Positions 1-7,083 of a stretch of 7,384 nt of DNA are shown here, one piece after another. The notes under the pieces were generated by a model. The model was not told the origin of the DNA. It searched no databases and saw only the letters and a list, made by a program, of their open reading frames with translations. Position numbers and translations under genes: made by a program. Source of the stretch: Pseudomonadota bacterium (lineage in GTDB: Bacteria; Pseudomonadota; Alphaproteobacteria; Rhodospirillales; Magnetospirillaceae); assembly GCA_023437865.1 (NCBI GenBank), contig JAEZFE010000464.1, positions 1 through 7,384 on the forward strand, read 5' to 3'. Within the stretch, counting starts at the first letter, position 1; every line of letters starts with the position of its first letter.

Positions 1-1631
1 CGCCGCTTGCGCTCGGCGATGATCTCCTGCTCGGCCAGGGTGGGCTCGGCCGGGTCCACATTATTGACGGTGACCGTCCACCGCCGACCCGTCCACTCGG
101 CCAGAAGCCGCATGGCCTTCTGCGCCAGATCGTGCGGTGCCGATTGGTGGGGGCGGTATTCGATTCGTCCGGGTTCGAAACGGACCACGCCCACATGGTT
201 GCGCAAAGCCACCGCCAGCACGCCCTCGCGCTTTTCCGAGAACAGCGCCACCGTCTCGGCAAAGCTCATGGGCATGGGCGGCAGCGGCGTGGGCTCGGGC
301 GCCGGCGCCATCTTCAGCGCAGCCATGCCGCCCCCGCCGCCGTGAAGGGCGGTCACACCGCCGCCATTGCCCGGCCCCACATGGGCCCCGGCCATGGCGT
401 GGGCCATGCCGCCGGGCGCACCCGCCGGGGCACCGCCACCGCCGGGGCCGCGCGGAGCGGGCGGGTTGTTGCGCATCTGCTCGACCAGCTCGGCCGGGCT
501 GGGCAGATCGGCGGCATAGGCCAGCCGCACCACCGCCATCTCGGCCGCCTGCAGCGGATTGGGGGCGGAACGAGCCTCCTGCAGGCCCTTCAGCAGCATC
601 TGCCAGGCGCGCGTCAGCTGTGCCATGGACAGCCCCTTGGCCATCTCGGCGCCCTTGACCCGCTCGGTCTCGCTGGCCACGCCGTTATCGGCGGCCTCCG
701 GGGTGATCTTTAGGCGGGTGAGCCAATGGGCCAGTTCCAGCATGTCCTGCAGAACCACCGCCGGATCGGCGCCTAGGGCGTACTGCTCGCCCATCAGATC
801 GAGCGCCGGGGCCACCTTGCCCTGCATGATCAGTTCGAACAGGTCGAAGACACGGGCACGATCGGCCAGGCCCAGCATGTCGCGCACCTGGGACTCGGTG
901 ACCATTCCGGCACCGTGGCTGATGGCCTGGTCCAGCAGCGACAGGCCGTCGCGCACCGAACCGTCGGCGGCGCGCGCGATCATTTTCAGCGCGCCCTCCT
1001 CGATCTGGGCGTCTTCCTTGTGGGCGATGCCGGCGAAATGTTTCGCCAGCACATCCATCTCGACGCGGCGCAAGTCGAAGCGCTGGCAGCGCGACAGCAC
1101 CGTCACCGGGATCTTGCGGATCTCGGTGGTGGCGAAAACGAACTTCACATGCTCCGGCGGTTCTTCCAGCGTCTTCAGCAAGGCGTTGAACGCCGCCGTC
1201 GACAGCATGTGCACTTCGTCAATGATGTAGACCTTGAACCGCGCCGAGGTGGGGCGGTAACGCACGCCCTCGATGATCTCGCGGATATCGTTCACGCCGG
1301 TACGCGACGCAGCGTCCATCTCCAGGATGTCGACGTGGCGGTCTTCGGCGATGGCCCGGCAATGCTCGCACACACCGCACGGATCGATGGTCGGGCCACC
1401 CTGGCCGTCGGGGCCGACGCAATTCAGCGCGCGGGCGATGATGCGGGCGGTGGTGGTCTTGCCGACACCGCGCACTCCGGTCAGCACGAAGGCGTGTGCC
1501 AACCGTCCCGACTGGATGGCGTTGGTCAGGGTGCGGACCATGGCCTCCTGCCCGATCAGCGCCGAAAAGTCGGTCGGCCGGTACTTGCGGGCGAGGACGC
1601 GGTAAGGCGCGGGCTTGGGCGTGTCGGTCAT
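1..1631 (-). CDS. dnaX: DNA polymerase III subunit gamma/tau (partial, 3' end beyond window)
   Basis: Clamp-loader ATPase that loads the beta sliding clamp and ties the polymerase cores to the helicase. Reading leftwards from ATG 1629-1631, 543 codons are present and the frame is still open at the edge. The start MTDTPKPAPYRVLARKYRP is typical of the family. Visible motifs: Walker A GVRGVGKTT (residues 52-60, K58), zinc-site cysteines C71, C85, C88 and C91, Walker B IIDEVH (D138/E139), sensor 1 FATTE (166-170), the SRC motif (180-182) and the sensor 2-like GSVRD (R227). Domain III follows, then a Gly/Ala/Pro-rich linker at about 390-455, then the start of the C-terminal domain seen in alphaproteobacterial DnaX. 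The SRP RNA gene lies just upstream on the same strand. No Shine-Dalgarno precedes the start; an in-frame GTG at 1668-1670 is a less likely alternative. Identity is seen directly from the motifs. Confidence 0.97.
   Translation of the reverse strand, partial: MTDTPKPAPYRVLARKYRPTDFSALIGQEAMVRTLTNAIQSGRLAHAFVLTGVRGVGKTTTARIIARALNCVGPDGQGGPTIDPCGVCEHCRAIAEDRHVDILEMDAASRTGVNDIREIIEGVRYRPTSARFKVYIIDEVHMLSTAAFNALLKTLEEPPEHVKFVFATTEIRKIPVTVLSRCQRFDLRRVEMDVLAKHFAGIAHKEDAQIEEGALKMIARAADGSVRDGLSLLDQAISHGAGMVTESQVRDMLGLADRARVFDLFELIMQGKVAPALDLMGEQYALGADPAVVLQDMLELAHWLTRLKITPEAADNGVASETERVKGAEMAKGLSMAQLTRAWQMLLKGLQEARSAPNPLQAAEMAVVRLAYAADLPSPAELVEQMRNNPPAPRGPGGGGAPAGAPGGMAHAMAGAHVGPGNGGGVTALHGGGGGMAALKMAPAPEPTPLPPMPMSFAETVALFSEKREGVLAVALRNHVGVVRFEPGRIEYRPHQSAPHDLAQKAMRLLAEWTGRRWTVTVNNVDPAEPTLAEQEIIAERKR
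395..450 (-). other. Gly-rich low-complexity linker of DnaX
   Basis: Residues about 395-435 of DnaX contain repeated glycine blocks (GPGGGG, a GNGGG block and a GGGGG block) mixed with Ala, Met and His, separating the clamp-loader core from the tau-specific C-terminal part. Such linkers are variable in this family. In Caulobacter crescentus, shorter DnaX forms are known to arise by partial ClpXP proteolysis of the full-length protein, and as I recall a glycine-rich stretch next to the AAA+ core takes part. Whether that happens here is inference. Confidence 0.6.
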
Positions 1632-1716
1632 GACGAGAAGATATATCGGGAGGATGGCGGTGGAAAGCACGCTTCAACGGCGTCGCCGCGCGGTGCCTGA
1701 ACGCCATGCCGGAAAC

Positions 1717-1748
1717 TAAAAAGCCGCCCTTGGAGGGGCGGCTTTTTA
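1717..1748 (-). terminator. Intrinsic terminator of the SRP RNA gene
   Basis: A perfect 13-bp inverted repeat (1717-1729 with 1736-1748) has a 6-nt loop. Its outer arms are A5 and T5, so the transcript forms a GC-rich stem followed by a U-run on either strand. It lies 3 nt beyond the 3' end of the SRP RNA helix on the minus strand, which is the obvious transcript to end there. It would also insulate dnaX (start 1631) from SRP RNA transcription, unless readthrough contributes to dnaX expression. The symmetry means it could also stop plus-strand transcription. Confidence 0.88.
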
Positions 1749-1751
1749 GGT

Positions 1752-1845
1752 GGGAGACCGGACACGACCCGGACCGGAAATCGTTACGGCTGCTTCCTTC
1801 CGGACCTGACCGGGTTGGCGACGGGTCCGTCCGCGCCGATCTCCC
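1752..1845 (-). ncRNA. ffs: Signal recognition particle RNA, small (4.5S) bacterial type
   Basis: RNA scaffold of the signal recognition particle. It binds Ffh and directs ribosomes making membrane proteins to FtsY at the inner membrane. On the minus strand, the near-invariant domain IV core GGTCAGGTCCGGAAGGAAGC is present (within about 1793-1812 on the plus numbering), with the GGAA tetraloop closed by C-G pairs. The two ends pair: 5' GGGAGATCGG with 3' CCGGTCTCCC gives ten consecutive pairs, one of them G-U, which sets the ends at about 1845 and 1752. An inner GACCCG/CGGGTC helix supports the single-hairpin fold. The length of about 94 nt fits the small bacterial form without an Alu domain. 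A terminator follows immediately and a candidate promoter precedes it. The exact ends may differ by a few bases. Confidence 0.95.
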
Positions 1846-1851
1846 GCGCGG

Positions 1852-1880
1852 AATATCGGGGCAACGGGGCCGGAATGCAA
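1852..1880 (-). promoter_or_regulatory. Candidate sigma-70-type promoter of the SRP RNA gene
   Basis: On the minus strand, TTGCAT (1875-1880) and GATATT (1852-1857) are separated by exactly 17 bp. The predicted first base (about 1845) falls 6 nt after the -10 hexamer, at the first G of the SRP RNA terminal helix. The individual hexamers are moderate matches (3/6 and 4/6); the agreement with the RNA 5' end is what makes it credible. Confidence 0.6.
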
Positions 1881-1915
1881 GGACAAAGGCGCGTGGAATG
1901 CCACACTTGCACAGG

Positions 1916-1929
1916 GCCGAGATTTCGGC
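1916..1929 (+). repeat. Small inverted repeat abutting the kinase start codon
   Basis: GCCGA (1916-1920) and TCGGC (1925-1929) form a 5-bp stem with a 4-nt loop directly before ATG 1930. In RNA this would cover the ribosome approach to that ATG, slightly favouring the in-frame ATG at 1945. It may be chance. Confidence 0.35.
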
Positions 1930-3654
1930 ATGCTCGGTGGCCTGATGTCCAACGCCGCCTCCTCCCTGCCGTTTCCCCGCTGGCTGGTCCCAGCAATCTG
2001 CGTCGCCACCATCGCTGCGATCGCTACTGCGCTGGTTATCTACATCCTGGTGTCGCGCAACGAATTGATCGCGCAGGCCGAGGCGCAGGCACGCTCATTG
2101 TCGGTGTCGCTGGCCGGCCAAGCCGAAGACAGCACCGGAAGCGTCGATAACATTCTGTCGGGCATCGCCGAGATCCTGCGCATCAGCCCCAACGGCTTCG
2201 TGCCCGGGGACCCAGGGATCGATGCCATCCTCAAGCGCCGGGGCGCATACCTGCAATCGGCGCGCGCCATCATCGTCGCCGATTCCCAGGGCCGGCTGAT
2301 CCATGACACCAGCGGGTCGTTGCCCGAGCCGGCCATGGATCTGTCCGACCGCCCGTATTTCCGCGTTCATGCCGAACGCCGCGACGCCGGATTGTATGTC
2401 GCCGAGCCGGTGCAGGGCCGCCGCACCGGCACGTGGTTCGTCGCCATGAGCCGTCGGGTCGAGGATGCCGATGGACGTTTCGCGGGCGTAGTGACAGCGG
2501 TAGTGGAGCCCCAGCTGTTCAGCTCCTTTTATGAATCGATGGCGCTGTCCGGCGACCCCGCCGTGCTTCTGATCCACGCCAATGGCCGGCTGCTGGCCCG
2601 TTACCCGGAGAACGAGCGGTTCGCCGGCACATCGTTGCTGGGAACTCCTGCTTTCAAGGAAGGCGCGCCCTCAGAAGGCAGCGCAGAGCTGATTTCGCCG
2701 CTGGACGGCAAGCGGCGGCTGTTGGCGTGGAAGCGGGTCGCGCGCTATCCGCTGGTGGTGGCGGTCGGCATGAGCCGCGATGCGGTGCTGGCGCCATGGG
2801 AACGCCGCCTGCCGCTGGTGGCCGCCCTCGGTGGCGGATTGATGGCGATCATCGCCGGGTTGGGCCTGATGGCCGGACGCCTGCTGGAGCGGCGTGAACG
2901 GGCTATTGCCGAACTGATCACGGCCAAGCAGCAATCCGATCTCGCCAGCCGCGCCAAGACCCAGTTCCTCGCCAATATGAGCCACGAGCTGCGTACGCCG
3001 CTTAATGCGGTCATCGGTTTCGCCGAGGTGCTGGAGGCCCGGATCTTCGGTCCACTCAACGACAAGCAGCGCGAATACGTGGGCGACATCGCGGTGGCGG
3101 GCCGCCAATTGCTCGAATTCATTTCGACCCTGCTCGACATATCCAAACTGGAATCCGACGCCTATCACGTGCGCGACGACGAACACACCGACGTGGTCGA
3201 GGTGGCAAGGCTCTGCCTGAGGCAGGTCGCGGTCAAGGCGGTGGAAAAGCACCTGACCATGCATCTGGAAGCGCCCGAATCGCTGGTGCTGCGCGGTGAC
3301 GAACGGGCCGTCCGACAGATCCTTTGGAACTTGCTGGGCAATGCGGTGAAGTTCACGCCCGAGAACGGCCACATCGACGTGCGGGTGCGCGCCGGCGGGC
3401 ATTTTGTCGAACTGGCGGTGCGCGATACCGGTATCGGCATCCCGGCAGACCAACTGGAGGGCGTGTTCGCCGCCTTTCACCAAGTCGATAACCATCATAC
3501 CCGCGCGCAGGACGGGATCGGCCTGGGCCTCTATCTGGTGCGCACTTTGGCCCAACGCCTGGGAGGCGATGTCGCCATCGCCAGCGAACCGGGCCGCGGC
3601 ACGCTGGTCACGGTAACGCTGCCGGCGGAACGGGTTATCGCTTCCGCCGGTTAA
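1930..3654 (+). CDS. Membrane sensor histidine kinase with dCache-like periplasmic sensor
   Basis: Predicted inner-membrane sensor kinase of 574 residues. Membrane segment 1 is at about residues 18-41. A periplasmic region of about 250 residues follows, with double-Cache-like features (DSQGRLIHDTSG, DLSDRPYF, an FVAMSRRV strand, then LLIHANGRLLARYP). Membrane segment 2 is at about 294-316. There is no evident HAMP domain; a short helical linker leads to the HisKA H-box NMSHELRTPLNAVIGF with phosphoacceptor H352. The ATPase domain shows the N-box (N467, N471), G1 DTGIGI (499-504), F-box F513/F516 and G2 GIGLGL (529-534). The DHp stretch FGPL...REYVGDI...LLEFISTLLDISKLES resembles PleC/DivJ/PdhS-type alphaproteobacterial kinases. 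No response regulator is nearby. ATG 1945 (MSNAASS) is an alternative start preceded by GGTGG at short spacing; neither start has a strong ribosome site. The ligand is unknown. Confidence 0.9.
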   Translation: MLGGLMSNAASSLPFPRWLVPAICVATIAAIATALVIYILVSRNELIAQAEAQARSLSVSLAGQAEDSTGSVDNILSGIAEILRISPNGFVPGDPGIDAILKRRGAYLQSARAIIVADSQGRLIHDTSGSLPEPAMDLSDRPYFRVHAERRDAGLYVAEPVQGRRTGTWFVAMSRRVEDADGRFAGVVTAVVEPQLFSSFYESMALSGDPAVLLIHANGRLLARYPENERFAGTSLLGTPAFKEGAPSEGSAELISPLDGKRRLLAWKRVARYPLVVAVGMSRDAVLAPWERRLPLVAALGGGLMAIIAGLGLMAGRLLERRERAIAELITAKQQSDLASRAKTQFLANMSHELRTPLNAVIGFAEVLEARIFGPLNDKQREYVGDIAVAGRQLLEFISTLLDISKLESDAYHVRDDEHTDVVEVARLCLRQVAVKAVEKHLTMHLEAPESLVLRGDERAVRQILWNLLGNAVKFTPENGHIDVRVRAGGHFVELAVRDTGIGIPADQLEGVFAAFHQVDNHHTRAQDGIGLGLYLVRTLAQRLGGDVAIASEPGRGTLVTVTLPAERVIASAG

Positions 3655-4493
3655 CGGCGGGTCTGGGCATTCAGAAAGTCCAGCACCGGCAAGGCGGCAC
3701 CCATCTGCCACAGATCGTTATGGCCAGCCTGGGGCAGGAAGGCTGCGTGCTTTTCACAGGTGGCCAGCTCCAGCATGCGCCGGCCCATGCCGACCGGAAC
3801 CACGCCATCCTGCTCGCCGTGCACGATGAGGAGCGGCCGACACAGGGCGGCAATTTTCGATGCGCTGTCGTAACGGTCGACCATCAGCATATCGGCGACG
3901 CCGGGCAACACCACCGGCGGCGCCAGATCCGGCAAGCGGGTGAACGGCGCTTCCAGCACCAGGGCGGCTAGGTCCGGCTGTTCGGCGGCCATCTGCACGG
4001 CCACGCCGGTGCCCAGCGATTCGCCGTACAGCACCAGGCTCGAGGTCGGCACCCCGCGCGAGATGAGCCAGCCAAGGGCCGCGCGGGCGTCGGTATACAG
4101 CCCGTCTTCGGACGGCTGACCGGGATTGCCGCCATAGCCGCGATAGCCGGCCAGATAAACGCCATAGCCTGCATCAATCAGGACCCGGGCCTTGTGGGCG
4201 CGGTGGGCCAGGGTGCCGGCATTGCCGTGATAGAAGACGATGGTGGCGCCGCCTTCATCCCGGGGGGGCGCGTACCAGCCGGTGACCACCAGGCCGTCGG
4301 TGGTGCGCACCGGCACCGGCACCATCTCGGGCACGCCGGCCTCGGCCGGATCGGCCAATTCGCGGCCCGGGTGGTAGATCATGTCGCGCTGGAACACCGC
4401 CAGCCCGCCCACCAGCAGGGCGTAGCCACCGGCGAAAATGCCCAAGGTTTCGGCGATCACCCGCATTCTCCCAAGCCCGGAAATGGCCTTCAT
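3651..4493 (-). CDS. Membrane-anchored alpha/beta hydrolase, ABHD13/BEM46-like
   Basis: Predicted serine hydrolase of the alpha/beta fold, 280 residues from the first ATG. An N-terminal hydrophobic segment (about residues 13-33) probably anchors it in the inner membrane. The BEM46/ABHD13 signature FQRDMIYHPG follows (34-43). The oxyanion-region motif is YHGNAG (88-93), then YRGYGG, and the nucleophile elbow is GESLG with S159. The acid is probably D229 in HGEQD and the base H258 in AGHND, so the triad is complete. The substrate cannot be told from sequence; family members act as esterases, thioesterases or peptidases. The start is uncertain: ATG 4493 directly follows a terminator-like T-run and has no ribosome site, whereas GTG 4458-4460 has GGGAG 7 nt upstream and would give 269 residues with the anchor intact. 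The 3' end overlaps the stop codon of the convergent kinase gene. Confidence 0.88.
   Translation of the reverse strand: MKAISGLGRMRVIAETLGIFAGGYALLVGGLAVFQRDMIYHPGRELADPAEAGVPEMVPVPVRTTDGLVVTGWYAPPRDEGGATIVFYHGNAGTLAHRAHKARVLIDAGYGVYLAGYRGYGGNPGQPSEDGLYTDARAALGWLISRGVPTSSLVLYGESLGTGVAVQMAAEQPDLAALVLEAPFTRLPDLAPPVVLPGVADMLMVDRYDSASKIAALCRPLLIVHGEQDGVVPVGMGRRMLELATCEKHAAFLPQAGHNDLWQMGAALPVLDFLNAQTRR
4468..4472 (-). promoter_or_regulatory. Possible ribosome binding site favouring a GTG start of the hydrolase
   Basis: GGGAG on the minus strand lies 7 nt before the in-frame GTG at 4458-4460 (codon 12 of the long form). It is too close to the ATG at 4464-4466 to serve it, and the first ATG (4493) has no comparable site. 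This suggests the real protein may begin at the GTG. Confidence 0.4.
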
Positions 4494-4501
4494 AAAAGAT
4501 C

Positions 4502-4536
4502 GGGGCCCGTCCGATAACTCGGGCGGGCCCCTTTTT
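4502..4536 (+). terminator. Strong hairpin terminator between acs and the hydrolase gene
   Basis: The arms ggggcccg (4502-4509) and cgggcccc (4524-4531) pair. Inside them, a T-G wobble and ccga/tcgg extend the stem to 13 pairs closed by a TAAC loop (4515-4518). A T5 run (4532-4536) follows at once on the plus strand, the canonical arrangement for plus-strand termination. On the minus strand the inner pair becomes a C-A mismatch and the T-run is delayed (GATC, then TTTT), though ATAAAA/TTTTAT outer pairing is possible. It probably also ends the acs transcript (stop at 4558). It likely works in both directions, better on plus. Confidence 0.8.
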
Positions 4537-4557
4537 ATAGCAGAACCGACGGCTGGA

Positions 4558-6495
<1,938 letters not shown>

Positions 6496-6504
6496 CTCAG
6501 GTTG

Positions 6505-6510
6505 TCTCCC
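6505..6510 (-). promoter_or_regulatory. Ribosome binding site of acs
   Basis: GGGAGA on the minus strand lies 9 nt before the acs ATG (6493-6495), immediately after an A7 run (6512-6518) in the leader. It fixes the chosen start. Confidence 0.75.
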
Positions 6511-6525
6511 ATTTTTTTGGTTGGC

Positions 6526-6551
6526 CTACGCCCCTTTGGGTGGGTGCGTAG
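6526..6551 (-). promoter_or_regulatory. Stem-loop in the acs leader
   Basis: CTACGC (6546-6551 on minus) pairs with GCGTAG (6526-6531 on minus), and CCC/GGG pairs can form inside. The hairpin sits about 15 nt upstream of the acs ribosome site and downstream of the candidate promoter, so it would be part of the 5' untranslated leader. It may affect stability or translation; no known riboswitch is recognised. Confidence 0.45.
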
Positions 6552-6576
6552 ATACGTTTCCCCGAATGCAGCTCGA

Positions 6577-6605
6577 AGTATGGGCAAGTTCGCCTTTTGA
6601 CTCAA
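6577..6605 (-). promoter_or_regulatory. Candidate acs promoter with a palindrome over the -35 box
   Basis: On the minus strand, TTGAGT (6600-6605) and CATACT (6577-6582) are each 4/6 matches to sigma-70-type hexamers, with a 17-bp spacer. The predicted start is near 6570, giving a leader of about 75 nt. The -35 box lies within a perfect 9-bp palindrome, TTGACTCAA (6597-6605), a plausible but unproven regulator site. Confidence 0.5.
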
Positions 6606-6606
6606 C

Positions 6607-6642
6607 CCCTGGCGCGAAACGAATTGACATTGTTAGCCAGGG
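6607..6642. repeat. Inverted repeat in the Rieske/acs intergenic region
   Basis: CCCTGGC (6607-6613) and GCCAGGG (6636-6642) are perfect 7-bp arms 22 nt apart, with AAC/GTT pairs possible inside. They lie 22 nt past the Rieske stop codon and immediately upstream of the candidate acs -35 box. No T-run follows on either strand, so this is not a canonical intrinsic terminator. It could be a Rho-dependent 3' structure for the Rieske mRNA or a regulator site for acs. Confidence 0.45.
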
Positions 6643-6664
6643 CCTACGCAATCTTGCTAAAGAC

Positions 6665-7003
6665 TTATAGCCTATCGGTCGGGTGAGAGCGGATGACCTT
6701 TCCGTTATGGATTATAGTGGGATAGGCCAACAGGCCACGTCCACGGCATGGCCCCAGGACACATTCGCCCGTCTGGGGATCAAAATGGGCACCGTGCAAA
6801 GAGCACAACAAGTACTCGCCCGTGATATCGAGAAAGCGGTCGGCTTCCATTTCCAACGGAGCCCTGGCGTGCGGGCATGAATCCACCCACGCCCACACGC
6901 GCCCACCTTTGCGATAGAGAAATATTTTCTGGCCGTCGATTGTGAACGGCCCCTTGCACCCGGGATCAGAAATGTCGTCCAGGTGGCACAGGAAATCGCT
7001 CAT
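6665..7003 (-). CDS. Small Rieske [2Fe-2S] protein
   Basis: Predicted cytoplasmic 112-residue Rieske-type iron-sulfur protein with a single domain, no signal peptide and no membrane segment. Cluster ligands are C43 and H45 (CPHARAPL) and C67 and H70 (CSLHGAHFDPQTGE). The 21 residues between the two pairs and the later GPCRG motif fit a known subfamily of small Rieske proteins annotated as ferredoxin subunits of nitrite reductase or ring-hydroxylating dioxygenases. The disulfide cysteines of high-potential bc1 Rieske proteins are absent, so a low-potential electron-transfer role is likely. The start ATG 7001-7003 has GGGAGG 7 nt upstream; the frame stays open upstream to ATG 7120, but that stretch runs into the EVE gene and lacks Rieske features. 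No oxygenase or reductase partner is visible. It is probably co-transcribed with the EVE gene 80 nt upstream. Confidence 0.9.
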   Translation of the reverse strand: MSDFLCHLDDISDPGCKGPFTIDGQKIFLYRKGGRVWAWVDSCPHARAPLEMEADRFLDITGEYLLCSLHGAHFDPQTGECVLGPCRGRGLLAYPTIIHNGKVIRSHPTDRL

Positions 7004-7010
7004 TGGGAAT

Positions 7011-7016
7011 CCTCCC
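7011..7016 (-). promoter_or_regulatory. Ribosome binding site of the Rieske gene
   Basis: GGGAGG on the minus strand lies 7 nt before ATG 7001-7003. It decides this start over the upstream in-frame ATGs at 7018 and 7120. Confidence 0.85.
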
Positions 7017-7019
7017 ATG

Positions 7020-7048
7020 CTCGCCCCACCCGATAGGAGTGGGGCGAG
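7020..7048 (-). promoter_or_regulatory. Stem-loop between the EVE and Rieske genes
   Basis: A perfect 10-bp GC-rich stem (7020-7029 with 7039-7048) has a 9-nt loop that can close further by two pairs. It lies 35 nt after the EVE stop codon and ends 3 nt before the Rieske ribosome site. Neither strand has a T-run after it, so it is unlikely to be an intrinsic terminator. A role in mRNA processing, stability or translation of the downstream gene is inferred. Confidence 0.55.
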
Positions 7049-7077
7049 GTGAGGCAGAGACCCACCCGAAGGAGTGG
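7025..7077. repeat. Pair of near-identical 17-18-bp direct repeats
   Basis: CCCACCCGATAGGAGTGG (7025-7042) and CCCACCCGAAGGAGTGG (7061-7077) differ only by one missing T, 36 bp apart. The first is the core of the strong stem-loop. The second, read on the minus strand, has a TTCG loop but a weaker, bulged stem. Together they fill most of the 80-nt gap between the EVE and Rieske genes. Confidence 0.6.
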
Positions 7078-7083
7078 CCTGAC

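Noticed and set aside
915..1700. A 261-codon plus-strand open frame antisense to dnaX
   Set aside because: Shadow of dnaX, with antisense-type composition and no ribosome site or motif.
1895..1911. Possible sigma-54 promoter (TGG...TTGCA) before the kinase
   Set aside because: The GG and GC doublets are 12 bp apart rather than the required 10, and the -24 element lacks the usual CAC.
1746..2150. Short open frames across the SRP RNA gene and kinase start on both strands
   Set aside because: They overlap the SRP RNA and the kinase reading frame and have no ribosome sites or family features.
2671..3711. A 346-codon minus-strand open frame antisense to the kinase
   Set aside because: Shadow of the kinase gene; the translation is low-complexity His/Gln/Arg/Asp-rich with no recognisable fold, and it runs into the real hydrolase gene in a different frame.
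6624..6651. Plus-strand TTGACA (6624-6629) as a promoter
   Set aside because: The -35 is perfect, but no acceptable -10 lies 16-18 bp downstream, and it would drive only antisense transcription through the Rieske gene.
7020..7048. The 10-bp stem as an intrinsic terminator for the EVE gene
   Set aside because: No T-run follows on either strand, and the Rieske ribosome site comes just 3 nt later, so a leader or processing element fits better.
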